Shown here piece by piece: positions 1 to 7,991 of a stretch of 25,666 nt of DNA. The stretch's first letter is position 1, and every line of letters begins with the position of its first letter. Source of the stretch: a virus. Where the stretch lies: IMG/VR virus record IMGVR_UViG_3300032285_000710, positions 1 to 25,666 of that record. One strand, 5' to 3'. The notes beneath the pieces were generated by a model that had not been told where the DNA came from, searched no databases, and saw only the letters and a program-made list of their open reading frames with translations. The position numbers and the translations under genes were made by a program.

Positions 1-1
1 C

Positions 2-2053
2 ACTTATGGCGGCGTACCTTTTGCAGGCATTGGCTCTTACGCATCACGTTTGTACTTGGCCAACACTGCGGCTTTGGCGACCACTTACGCGATTGACTTT
101 AACGGCGCTAACTTCCAGCCTGCTGTTGACTCAAGCGCTGCGACTGCACTGACACTGGGCGGCGCGTCTAACAATTGGAACGGCTTTTATTTAAAAAACG
201 CTTTCACTTGGAACGCTTACGCGATCCCTGCGCCGACCGGCTCAACCACCACTTTCTTGCGCAACGACGGCACATGGGCTACACCATCTGGCTCTGGTTC
301 TGGCACGGTCACAAGCATCACGGCAGGCACTGGCCTAAACGGCGGCACGATCACAACGTCAGGCACAATCAGTTTGGCGGCCACCACTGTGACCGCTGGC
401 TCATACACATCAGCCAACATCACTGTCGACGCTCAAGGCCGCATTACTGCAGCGGCCAACGGCTCTGGCGGCGTAACGCCAACTCTGGCGCAAGTGACTG
501 CGGCTGGCAACGTCACCACGCTTAACGGTGTGTTTGGCCAGACAGCGTCCGGCAACGGTATTGGCGTGGGCGGCGCAACGCCCGGTGGCCCTATGGGCGT
601 GGCTACTTATGACGGCACGATGTATCTGACCAACAACGGTTTGGCAGCCACACCGCGCGCTATTGACTTTAATTTGGCCAATTTTCAACCAAGCGCGGAC
701 AGCAACGCTACTAATGCGTTGACGCTAGGCGGCGCTACAAAGCGCTGGAACGGTTTTTACCTAAGCAACACAATGACGTGGAACGGCTACGGCATTGTTC
801 AGCCAACCGGCGACACAAGCAAGTTTTTGCGTAACGATGGCACTTGGGCCGTTCCTCCAGCCGCAGGTGGCGGCGTCGTATCTGTCAACGGCCAGACCGG
901 CGTGGTGGTGTTAACTAACTCTGACATTGTTACTTCACTGGGCTACACGCCCGCCAACATCGGCGCAACCAACACGTTCACTGCAAACCAAACCATCAAC
1001 AACTTAACCGTTGGTCAGGTAACTGGCAGTAGTTACCCCGGCATCTTGTCAACCACTGCAACGGCTGTGTTTGGTAACTCAACAAGCTACGCGGCTATGT
1101 TTACTGGCGGCGGGTTTACATCGTTTATCCCTGCGGCTGACGACACCATCAATTTAGGTGCATCTGGTTACTCATGGAAAACCCTGTACCTTAAAAACCA
1201 ATTGATTTGGGGCACGTATTCCATTACCGCGCCAACTGGCAACACAACGCTGTTCTTGCGCAATGACGGCACTTGGGCGTCGCCTACATCCGCAGGCGTG
1301 TCTCAGTTTAACGGCCGCACTGGCGTTGTGACTTTAAACAGCGGCGACGTCACAGGTGCGTTAGGGTTTACCCCCGTGGCATCTGGCGGCGCTTTGGGCA
1401 CGCCTTCTAGCGGTAATTTGGCCAACTGTACGTTTCCAACACTGAACCAAAACACAACTGGCAACGCCGCAACGGCAACTTTTGCCACGTCTGCCGGTTC
1501 TGCATCTAGCGCGACAACTGCCGCAACCGCAACGAGCGCGTCAACGGCGGCTAACTTGTCTGGCGCGACGCTGTCAACCAGCAGTTACACATTGGTGTCG
1601 TCAAACAACATCATTGCTTTGCAAAGCAGCGCAGGCAACGGCGTGTTTGTAAACGGTTCTGGCGCGTCGTTTAGCGCAAGTTCTGACAACGCCATGTCCT
1701 TGGGCACTTCTGGCTTCCGCTGGACGACTGTGTACGCCACAACCGGCACGATCAACACGTCCGACGCTACCCAGAAAGAGCAGATCGCTGACCTGACCGC
1801 CGCTGAGTTGGCCGTGGCCAGACGCATCAAAGGCTTGTTCAAGACCTTCAAGTTCAAGGACGCCGTGGCGGCCAAAGGCGCAGGCGCACGCAAACACATC
1901 GGCGTCATGGCGCAAGATGTGCAGGCGGCGTTTGCGGCTGAAGGTCTGGACGCGGCTGAGTACGGCGTGTTCTGCTCGGATACTGTGGACGATGTGACCA
2001 CTCTTGGTGTACGCTACGAAGAATTGTTAGCCTTTGTGATCGCCGCCTTATGA
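2..2053 (+). CDS. Tail fibre/tailspike protein, 5' partial, with C-terminal S74 intramolecular chaperone domain
   Basis: The reading frame is open to the left edge, so the start lies outside the window; the TTG at 50 is not a real start. The protein is Gly/Ala/Thr/Ser rich and modular. A block ending in FLRNDGTWA occurs at about 254, 824 and 1253, each preceded by a domain of the type NFQP..DS....LTLGG....WNGFYL. Two spacers of the NGxTGVV...LG(Y/F)TP type (about 885-955 and 1310-1380) are typical of phage fibres. The last about 100 residues (1745-2050) look like a peptidase S74 chaperone: TSDATQK at the expected self-cleavage region, then GVMAQDV. In that family the domain trimerises the fibre and is then released by self-cleavage. 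The likely role is host receptor binding. Fibre identity is firm; the receptor cannot be inferred. Confidence 0.9.
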   Translation, partial: TYGGVPFAGIGSYASRLYLANTAALATTYAIDFNGANFQPAVDSSAATALTLGGASNNWNGFYLKNAFTWNAYAIPAPTGSTTTFLRNDGTWATPSGSGSGTVTSITAGTGLNGGTITTSGTISLAATTVTAGSYTSANITVDAQGRITAAANGSGGVTPTLAQVTAAGNVTTLNGVFGQTASGNGIGVGGATPGGPMGVATYDGTMYLTNNGLAATPRAIDFNLANFQPSADSNATNALTLGGATKRWNGFYLSNTMTWNGYGIVQPTGDTSKFLRNDGTWAVPPAAGGGVVSVNGQTGVVVLTNSDIVTSLGYTPANIGATNTFTANQTINNLTVGQVTGSSYPGILSTTATAVFGNSTSYAAMFTGGGFTSFIPAADDTINLGASGYSWKTLYLKNQLIWGTYSITAPTGNTTLFLRNDGTWASPTSAGVSQFNGRTGVVTLNSGDVTGALGFTPVASGGALGTPSSGNLANCTFPTLNQNTTGNAATATFATSAGSASSATTAATATSASTAANLSGATLSTSSYTLVSSNNIIALQSSAGNGVFVNGSGASFSASSDNAMSLGTSGFRWTTVYATTGTINTSDATQKEQIADLTAAELAVARRIKGLFKTFKFKDAVAAKGAGARKHIGVMAQDVQAAFAAEGLDAAEYGVFCSDTVDDVTTLGVRYEELLAFVIAAL
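254..1279 (+). repeat. Three diverged copies of a fibre module ending in FLRNDGTWA
   Basis: Codons for FLRNDGTWA recur at 254-280, 824-850 and 1253-1279. Each follows a related stretch containing TLGG or NLGA, then W, then (F/L)YL and PTG. A fourth, truncated copy of the upstream half (DNAMSLGTSGFRW, about 1685-1725) runs directly into the S74 domain. This looks like growth of the fibre by module duplication. Confidence 0.75.
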
Positions 2054-2391
2054 TCAACCACCATTTCAGCGCAGGCGTCTACGCCAAAGAAACGCTGATC
2101 CCAGCCGGCCATGTGCTTGTCCAGCATAAGCACAAGTTCAGCCACTTGTCGATTTTGGCGAGTGGCTCAATTGAAATGATGGTAGATGGCGAGCGCAAGA
2201 TTATTCACGCGCCAGCCTGTTTGACTATTGAAGCTGACAAGCATCATGGCGTAAAATCGCTCACAGATGTTGTGTGGTACTGCATTCATGCAACAGAATG
2301 CACTGACGCAGATGAAATTGATGAAGTTTTGATTGTGCCGGGCGATCAAGCCAAGGTTCAAGAACTGGCCCAGTGCCTACAGGAGAGTTGA
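2050..2391 (+). CDS. Small cupin-fold protein
   Basis: A 113-residue protein whose start overlaps the fibre stop (ATGA at 2050-2053), so it is probably translationally coupled to the fibre. It carries a cupin-like first motif: Gly20 (GHVLV), then HKH at 26-28, and Gly39 near a predicted turn (ASGSIEMMVDGE). A second part has HAP followed by KHHGV, which supplies a third histidine. Three histidines could bind one metal ion, but the usual Glu of motif 1 is not evident. Cupins are diverse (enzymes, isomerases, sugar-binding proteins), so no reaction is assigned. Its position between the fibre and the ejection genes suggests a late or virion-associated role such as fibre assembly or modification; that is inference from context only. 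Confidence 0.65.
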   Translation: MINHHFSAGVYAKETLIPAGHVLVQHKHKFSHLSILASGSIEMMVDGERKIIHAPACLTIEADKHHGVKSLTDVVWYCIHATECTDADEIDEVLIVPGDQAKVQELAQCLQES

Positions 2392-2392
2392 T

Positions 2393-3064
2393 ATGCCATG
2401 GTCATTTATTGTCCCCGCCGCAGTTGGACTTTTTGCGGCTAATAAACAAGCTGGTGCAGCTAAAGACGCGGCGACTGCCGCCAATGAACAACAAGACAAA
2501 TCGCTTGCATTGCAAACGCGAATGTATGAAGAAGGCGTTGCTCGCCAACAACCGTACGCTAATATCGGAATGGAGTTTACAAACCGATTAGCTGACATGC
2601 AACGCGGCGGCCCCGGCGCTGGCGTAAACATGCTTAATATGGATCCCGGTTATGGTTTCCGTTTATCTGAAGGCCAAAAGGCGCTTGATCGTCAAGCAGC
2701 CGCGCGCGGTGGTTTAATTAGCGGTGGGGCATTAAGAGCCGCACAACGTTACGGTCAAGATTTTGCGTCAAACGAATTTAACAACGCATACAACCGCGTG
2801 GCTAGCCTTGCATCTCTTGGCCCATCTGCGGCAGGTGTGATGAATAATTTGGGTACAACTTATTCCACTAATGCTGGCAACACCATAGGCACTATGGGCG
2901 CTAACACTGGCAACGCTTTGCTTTCTGCGGCGGCTGCTCGATCGTCTGCATATGCTGGCGCAGGTAATCAATTTGGTAAGTATTTAAGCGCTAATCCAAA
3001 TTTTGGTGGAGGTGGAAGTCCATCAAATAGACAGCTTGAAGATCAATACTATATGAATGGGTAA
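2393..3064 (+). CDS. Virion DNA ejection (transfer) protein, P22 gp7-like by position and size
   Basis: A 223-residue protein. The ATG at 2393 is chosen because AGGAGAG (2381-2387) sits just upstream; a longer in-frame ORF from 2333 would overlap the cupin. The N-terminus is hydrophobic (PWSFIVPAAVGLFAANKQ), followed by an Ala/Gln-rich helical stretch and then a conserved-looking core: DPGYGFRLSEGQKALDRQAA, RGGLISGGAL, and FASNEFNNAYNR. That core matches phage proteins usually labelled DNA transfer protein. The C-terminus is Gly/Ser/Asn rich. It is the first of three consecutive ejection-type genes; in P22, gp7 (about 229 residues) is likewise first. Such proteins are packaged in the capsid and expelled before the DNA to help it cross the envelope. 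Confidence 0.7.
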   Translation: MPWSFIVPAAVGLFAANKQAGAAKDAATAANEQQDKSLALQTRMYEEGVARQQPYANIGMEFTNRLADMQRGGPGAGVNMLNMDPGYGFRLSEGQKALDRQAAARGGLISGGALRAAQRYGQDFASNEFNNAYNRVASLASLGPSAAGVMNNLGTTYSTNAGNTIGTMGANTGNALLSAAAARSSAYAGAGNQFGKYLSANPNFGGGGSPSNRQLEDQYYMNG

Positions 3065-3071
3065 ATCTATC

Positions 3072-4478
3072 ATGGCTTTAAATTTTGGTTTACTAGACCC
3101 AAACGCGCCCGCCGCAATTGCGAACAGCGTTTCGCAAGGTCAACAAATGGGCCAGCAAGAAAAAATGGGCCAAATGCGCATGGAATCCGCGCAACTTGAT
3201 TTAGACAAAATTAAACGTGAAGCCGCTGGTTTGCAACGCATGCAACAGTTGTTTATGGAAAACGGCAAATCGCCGGACATGCGCACAAACTTTGCGGAAA
3301 TGGTTAAGTCCGGTGTCCCACATTTTATGGACATTGGCTACAACGGTTTAAGAGCACTTGAAGAACAAGATCGCTATCAACAAAGATATGGCGGCGGCAC
3401 GCCTAACGCAATGGCAGCGCCTGCTCAAAACGTTAATGCAATGGCAGCACCTGCGGCGCCAAGCGCCCAAGCGCCGGTTAATGCAATGACCGCGCCTGCA
3501 CCAGCGCCAACTAACGCAATGGCAGCGCCCAATCGCACAGCACAAATTCAGCAAGAAATGGCTGATTTATCAGCATACCCCAACGTACCTGCGGCCAAAG
3601 CGCGGTTAAAAGTGCTAGAAAAAGAATTGGAATCAGCATTTAAACCGCACGTTGTGGCAAATAATCTTGTTGGCCCAAGCGGTAACGTAATCTTTACTGC
3701 GGATAAAACGGCGCCCGATGCGGCATTAATGCAACAATTAGGCTATCCATTAACGCCAGCGGGTTATCAAGCCTTTCGCGACGCGCAACGTCAAGAGCGC
3801 ATGCTTACGGCCGCCGAAGAAGCGCAAAAAATTCGTATTGCTAACGCTAGCCGCCCGCCTGTTCAGCCTGTTGCGCCAACAATTACAACAATTGTTGACC
3901 CCACTAATCCAAATCAAATGATTTCTATTGATGCTAAACGTTATCAAGGCGGCGGTGCTGGATCAGTAGGCGTCATTGGGGTTGCGGGTAAAGAGCCAAG
4001 CGCCGCGTTGCGCGTCAATAAAGTTGAGCAAGGTAAAACACAACTTGCAGATGATTTAGATAATCTTCGCAACGCATTTCAAACACTTGACCAAATGCGC
4101 GCTATTCCAAGTACCGAGCGAAATGTTTTGTCTAATCTTGGATCTGCTACCGCCGCGTCTGGCATAGGCCAAATGCTTGGTCGGGCAACGGGCACAGAAG
4201 CGCAGGTTGAACGTGACGTTATTAACAGCGCTCGCATGCGCTTGGTTAACTCAATTAAGAATGCTACAGGCATGTCCGCGCAACAACTTAACTCCAACGT
4301 AGAATTGCAAACTATGTTGAAATCAATTTCTGATCCCGGACAATCAGTTGAAGCCGCTATGCGCATTATTAGCGATATTGAAGACGCTTATGTTAAGAAT
4401 AACAATGCGTTACCAAAACGTAATAAACCCGCCGTTGCTGCGCCTAACATTGACGCCTTACTTAACAAGTATAAATAA
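3072..4478 (+). CDS. Internal virion/ejection protein, P22 gp20-like by position and size
   Basis: A 468-residue protein. I prefer the ATG at 3072 (MALNFGLLDPNAP, a familiar opening for this class); the ATG at 3057, which overlaps the previous stop, would add five residues and neither has a strong Shine-Dalgarno. After a Gln/Met-rich helical N-terminus comes a Pro/Ala linker with four NAM(A/T)AP repeats (about residues 112-153), then a long helical region. The C-terminal half resembles phage virion proteins in its mix of helices and small residues. P22 gp20 is also the second of three ejection genes and is about 471 residues. No enzymatic motif was found. The role in DNA delivery is inferred from order, size and composition. 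Confidence 0.6.
   Translation: MALNFGLLDPNAPAAIANSVSQGQQMGQQEKMGQMRMESAQLDLDKIKREAAGLQRMQQLFMENGKSPDMRTNFAEMVKSGVPHFMDIGYNGLRALEEQDRYQQRYGGGTPNAMAAPAQNVNAMAAPAAPSAQAPVNAMTAPAPAPTNAMAAPNRTAQIQQEMADLSAYPNVPAAKARLKVLEKELESAFKPHVVANNLVGPSGNVIFTADKTAPDAALMQQLGYPLTPAGYQAFRDAQRQERMLTAAEEAQKIRIANASRPPVQPVAPTITTIVDPTNPNQMISIDAKRYQGGGAGSVGVIGVAGKEPSAALRVNKVEQGKTQLADDLDNLRNAFQTLDQMRAIPSTERNVLSNLGSATAASGIGQMLGRATGTEAQVERDVINSARMRLVNSIKNATGMSAQQLNSNVELQTMLKSISDPGQSVEAAMRIISDIEDAYVKNNNALPKRNKPAVAAPNIDALLNKYK
3405..3529 (+). repeat. Four 17-bp direct repeats coding for NAM(A/T)AP
   Basis: Near-identical units of the type AAYGCAATGRCMGCRCC start at 3405, 3435, 3480 and 3513, in frame within the ejection protein. 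They encode NAMAAPA, NAMAAPA, NAMTAPA and NAMAAPN inside a Pro/Ala-rich linker. Copy number could vary by slippage or recombination. Confidence 0.8.
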
Positions 4479-4480
4479 TT

Positions 4481-6997
4481 ATGGCCACACTTGAACAACT
4501 TAGCGCAGCGTTGGTCAAGGCTGATGCTGCGGGAAACACAGATGATGCCAAAGCATTTGCAGACGCTATTCGTCAAATGCAAGCGGCGCCGTCTAACGGC
4601 ATGCCTGTTGGGCGGCGCGGCGGTGGGTTGGCCGGCCAAATTCCCGGCTACGGCGGCCCTGTACCTGCTGCACCAGAAGCGCCTGCAAAACGATACGGCG
4701 GCCCATTATCTGAAACGTTAATGGCTCCTATTGAAACGGCAGTTACTTTGGGTACTGGACTGATTACCGCGCCTATTGTTGAAGCATCAAAAATTGGCGG
4801 CGCGCTTTTTAGCGGTAAATACGGAACACAAGAAGGTATTAAAGCCGGCGAAGCTGTTGGTCGTAAAGTTCAAGAATTTTTTCAGCCCGCCATAAGCCCA
4901 ACTGCCCAAGGCCAAGTAGAAAGCATTGGCAACGCGTTAGCCAGCACTGGCCTACAAGGTGTGCCGATGAACATGCTAGGCGACCTTCAGCGCGGTATGG
5001 CGCCGGCATTGCGTGCTACTGCCGACACTGCTCGCGCGCCTATCGCCGCCCGCGCAGAAAACTTGAAACAAGCACGCATTGAACAAAGTTATGCTAACGC
5101 GCCGATGATTGATGCGGCGCAAGCGGCGCAACGAATTGGCGGTGCAATTCCACCCGCTATTTCTAACCCAACAAAAGCTAACGTTATTAAAGGCAAACTA
5201 GTTGGCCCTGAACTTGAATCGCGATTAGCCAAAGCTAATGAAACGGCTGTAACGGAAAAAGTTCGTAAAGACCTTGGCGTCAAACCAAATGAAAAACTTA
5301 TTCCTGAAGTAGATGAAGTAACAGGAAAATTAAACCTTGACAGCCCGATTACGCGGGCGGTTGATGAAGCTAGTAAACCATACGAAGCCATTCGTAAAAT
5401 GGATTCGCTAATTACACCCAAAGAATCTATTGACGCATTAGAAGCCTTGAAAAAACAAGCGCCTATTGGTGGCGACGCAAAAACTGCGGCTATTAACGGC
5501 GTAATAGACGACGCGCTAACCAAGTTGCAACAGACTACAAGTGGCGCTTTTTCTGGCGTAGGCGGCGGCCCTGTAACTGTCGGGCGTAGCGGCGCGGCGG
5601 TGTTGGATGATATTCGGTCTTTGCGCAGAGATGCGCAAACAACATACCGCGCGCAAAAAATTAACCCTGATCCGTTGGCGATTGCTAAAGCCGACACGCA
5701 AATGTCAATTGCAAACATTCTTGAAAGCGTAATTGATGCTAACGCGCCTAATCCAAAAGTGTTGGGTGATCTTAGGGCCGCACGAACAAGAATTGCGCAA
5801 ATATACGAGCACGAGCGCGCTATCAATTACGGCCAACAAAAAATTGATCCGCAGGTATACGCCAAAATATACGAAGAACGCAAAGGCGGGATGACTGGGC
5901 TTAATGCAGATATTGCCAAAGCCGCGTCAATGTTCCCTGATTACTTTACATTGACGCCTGCTGAAGTTAAAGGTTTGCCGCGTATTACCCGAGGCGGCGC
6001 TGGCGGCGCTATTGGTGGCGCTTTAGGTGTTCCTTTTGGCCCCGGCGGCGTGGTTGCGGGGACTGCCGCAGGTATTGGCATTGGTAGCGCGGCTAGTGGC
6101 GTGATGGCTAAACGAATGGCAACACCAGCGTATCAACGCGCTAATGCAATGCCTGCCGATTATCGTCCTGTGCCTATGGGCGACAATCCAGCAACGATCA
6201 ATTACGCGCCCAATCAAATGGTGCCGTATAACTTTGCTCAACAAACTTTTGAGTCGCCTAATTTTATAGTACAACCCAATCAATACGGCCCACAAGTTAC
6301 GCCTAGCGCGCCTAATATGCTTAACGCGTTGCCAAGGCCGTCTGCTGAAAGCACTATGGGTGGTTTGGCTGCCGACCGCGCCCGCGCTGCTGCCATGTCG
6401 CGCACGCTGGGCCAACAAGCTGAAGCACAACAAGCCGCCGCTGAAGCCGCCGCACGTCGGCCTACAAGCGGTGCAGTTGAATTGCAAATCAATCCTTTGA
6501 CTGGCGTGCCAGAGATTGCCAAAGGTGTTAAAGGCGCAACACCAGCTATCATTGAAGGCGCAAACAAAGCCGCCGTAACCGCCGCAGAAAAAATGCGCAG
6601 CGGGCGCGCATTTGACATGACAGCCGCAGAAAAAATCCAGTGGGGTAAAAGCGTGCTTGAAGGCATGACAACTGCGCAAGGTGAAGCGGTGTTTGGCAAA
6701 TTGACACCCCAGCAAATTACAACCAAAATGGCTGACCGTGCATTTGCTGAAAACGCAATTATAAAAGCACGTCAACAAGCGCAAGCGTTTGAAGATATTG
6801 CCGCGCGCGCTAACACTGAGCGTTTGCGTCAAGATGCGTTAATTAAGCGTGAACAAATGTTTGACTTAGCCGAACAATTACAAGAAACGTTAGGCGCGCG
6901 TCCGGTTAAACGCGGCGGCCAAGGCCCAAAGACCCGTGCATTCCAACGCAACATGTTGACGCCGGAACAAGAAATTCAAAACGCATTGGCTAAATAA
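4481..6997 (+). CDS. Large internal virion/ejection protein, P22 gp16-like by position
   Basis: An 838-residue protein beginning three bases after the previous stop. The N-terminus (LEQLSAALVKADAAGNTDDA) is a helical repeat-like opening I associate with podovirus internal virion proteins. Residues about 82-180 hold weakly hydrophobic helices (VTLGTGLITAPIV, IGGALF) followed by VGRKVQEFF and PTAQGQ. Residues about 500-545 are Gly/Ala-rich and hydrophobic (GGAIGGALGVPFGPGGVVAG), a plausible membrane-inserting segment. The C-terminal third is charged and helical with Ala/Glu/Gln runs, suggesting coiled coils. No transglycosylase motif was recognised. It is the third and largest gene of the ejection trio, as gp16 is in P22. 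Its stop shares a base with the next start. Confidence 0.6.
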   Translation: MATLEQLSAALVKADAAGNTDDAKAFADAIRQMQAAPSNGMPVGRRGGGLAGQIPGYGGPVPAAPEAPAKRYGGPLSETLMAPIETAVTLGTGLITAPIVEASKIGGALFSGKYGTQEGIKAGEAVGRKVQEFFQPAISPTAQGQVESIGNALASTGLQGVPMNMLGDLQRGMAPALRATADTARAPIAARAENLKQARIEQSYANAPMIDAAQAAQRIGGAIPPAISNPTKANVIKGKLVGPELESRLAKANETAVTEKVRKDLGVKPNEKLIPEVDEVTGKLNLDSPITRAVDEASKPYEAIRKMDSLITPKESIDALEALKKQAPIGGDAKTAAINGVIDDALTKLQQTTSGAFSGVGGGPVTVGRSGAAVLDDIRSLRRDAQTTYRAQKINPDPLAIAKADTQMSIANILESVIDANAPNPKVLGDLRAARTRIAQIYEHERAINYGQQKIDPQVYAKIYEERKGGMTGLNADIAKAASMFPDYFTLTPAEVKGLPRITRGGAGGAIGGALGVPFGPGGVVAGTAAGIGIGSAASGVMAKRMATPAYQRANAMPADYRPVPMGDNPATINYAPNQMVPYNFAQQTFESPNFIVQPNQYGPQVTPSAPNMLNALPRPSAESTMGGLAADRARAAAMSRTLGQQAEAQQAAAEAAARRPTSGAVELQINPLTGVPEIAKGVKGATPAIIEGANKAAVTAAEKMRSGRAFDMTAAEKIQWGKSVLEGMTTAQGEAVFGKLTPQQITTKMADRAFAENAIIKARQQAQAFEDIAARANTERLRQDALIKREQMFDLAEQLQETLGARPVKRGGQGPKTRAFQRNMLTPEQEIQNALAK

Positions 6998-7218
6998 TGG
7001 AATCGCAAGTTTTATTTAACATAGCAGTCAGTTTGGCTGGCGCTTTAGGCGGCTGGATACTCAACAACATTTACAGATCGCTTGAGCGCCTTGACACCGA
7101 CGTGCGGGCTATGCCGTTTAACTATGTCACCCGTGACGACTACCGCGCTGACATGCGCGACATTAAAGAAATGCTTGGAAAAATATTTGACAAACTTGAC
7201 AACAAAGTAGACAAATGA
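6997..7218 (+). CDS. Small membrane-anchored protein of the lysis region
   Basis: A 73-residue protein whose ATG shares one base with the previous stop. Residues about 5-25 (VLFNIAVSLAGALGGWILNN) form one transmembrane helix, and the rest is charged and helical (DDYRADMRDIKEMLGKIFDK). Proteins of this design often sit beside holins in phage lysis regions, but I do not know the function of this family. It could be a membrane-tethered accessory or a small holin-like protein. No Shine-Dalgarno is visible, so translation probably depends on coupling. Confidence 0.65.
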   Translation: MESQVLFNIAVSLAGALGGWILNNIYRSLERLDTDVRAMPFNYVTRDDYRADMRDIKEMLGKIFDKLDNKVDK

Positions 7219-7506
7219 ATGCGCTGGCTTTTACTTTTATTGCTGTTGGGGCTGGTCGGAGCCGTAGCCAAGAGTGGATGTCATGTGCGCGAGTTTTATG
7301 GGATTGGCTACACCGTTCACGATCCTACACAGCGGCACAAAGAAATGATGGCTTGGCTGGAGCAGAACGCAGGCCACTGCAAGTCAACAGATTACGTAGT
7401 TATTTGGAACAACTTAGCAGAGTGGGCGGGGTCAGCCGACTCCACCCAACTTAGAGGTTTAGTCATTCACGGGTACTCGGAGGCGCTTGTACGTGAAAAG
7501 AAATGA
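7219..7506 (+). CDS. Small exported protein with signal peptide, function unknown
   Basis: A 95-residue protein starting directly after the previous TGA. The start MRWLLLLLLLGLVGAVA is a signal peptide with an AVA signal-peptidase I type site. The Cys21 that follows (KSGC) does not make a good lipobox, because Lys is at -3. The mature part has aromatic-rich motifs (FYGIGYTVHDP, DYVVIWNNLAEWAG) typical of a compact folded periplasmic domain. It lies upstream of the holin and endolysin candidates, so a periplasmic part in lysis is possible. Spanin identity is not supported, because it has neither a lipobox nor an obvious coiled coil. Confidence 0.65.
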   Translation: MRWLLLLLLLGLVGAVAKSGCHVREFYGIGYTVHDPTQRHKEMMAWLEQNAGHCKSTDYVVIWNNLAEWAGSADSTQLRGLVIHGYSEALVREKK

Positions 7507-7742
7507 TTCCGCCCATATACAAATGGTATCCGATGGTTCAGCCGGGAGGCGAGCCAACCAAAACAGACGCGCTAGAACGCAGGGCTGAACGTCTGACTGA
7601 AGACTATAAGCAAGCGTTGAAGATGAAAAAAATAGATGAAAAAATTGACGCTGTTGAATTTGAGTTGTACGTGAAGAAAGCAGAACGCAACCAAATAGCT
7701 CTTGAGATTTTTACAAACCGCAAAGTGGACATACTTGTATGA
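7503..7742 (+). CDS. Small coiled-coil hypothetical protein
   Basis: A 79-residue protein coupled by ATGA to the gene before it (7503-7506) and to the gene after it (7739-7742). It is highly charged and helical from about residue 18 on (ERRAERLTEDYKQALKMKKI), probably a coiled coil. There is no signal peptide or membrane helix. Function not recognised; its position inside the lysis cassette is the only clue. Confidence 0.6.
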   Translation: MIPPIYKWYPMVQPGGEPTKTDALERRAERLTEDYKQALKMKKIDEKIDAVEFELYVKKAERNQIALEIFTNRKVDILV

Positions 7743-7990
7743 ACGAAAACCCAGACGTAGTAGGTAAATTGACGTACTCTGTAACCCTGATGGTAGCCGC
7801 TACCCTTTGCCTGTCGGTGCTTGGTATGGTGGTTGCGTTCCTGCTCGGCCTGTGGGCCAAGGAAGTGGACAACGCAGAAATATTCAGTATGCTCCACCCG
7901 GCGTTTCAGACAATCATCGGGGGGTTTATTGGCCTCTTAGCGGGTGTCAAACTCTCGCACGGCGACAGTCATCACAAATGCAAGGACTAA
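7739..7990 (+). CDS. Two-helix membrane protein, holin candidate
   Basis: An 83-residue protein coupled by ATGA to its predecessor. Two transmembrane helices are evident, about residues 12-38 (SVTLMVAATLCLSVLGMVVA) and 53-70 (FQTIIGGFIGLLAGVKL), separated by a short charged loop. The C-terminus is hydrophilic with His, Lys and Cys. Size and topology suit a class II holin, and it lies two genes ahead of the endolysin. The next gene is an equally good holin candidate, so one of the two may be a holin and the other an antiholin or accessory protein. Confidence 0.65.
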   Translation: MNENPDVVGKLTYSVTLMVAATLCLSVLGMVVAFLLGLWAKEVDNAEIFSMLHPAFQTIIGGFIGLLAGVKLSHGDSHHKCKD

Positions 7991-7991
7991 C

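Noticed and set aside
5089-5826. A 245-residue minus-strand frame
   Set aside because: A shadow inside the large ejection gene, with no domain and no coupling to any real minus-strand gene.
6023-6832. A 269-residue minus-strand frame
   Set aside because: It lies wholly inside the large ejection gene and is Cys/His/Arg rich in the manner of a shadow of Ala/Gly-rich coding; no Shine-Dalgarno or family.
7219-7506. Rz1-type spanin lipoprotein
   Set aside because: Cys21 lacks a lipobox (Lys at -3) and the signal peptide has an AVA signal-peptidase I type site instead.
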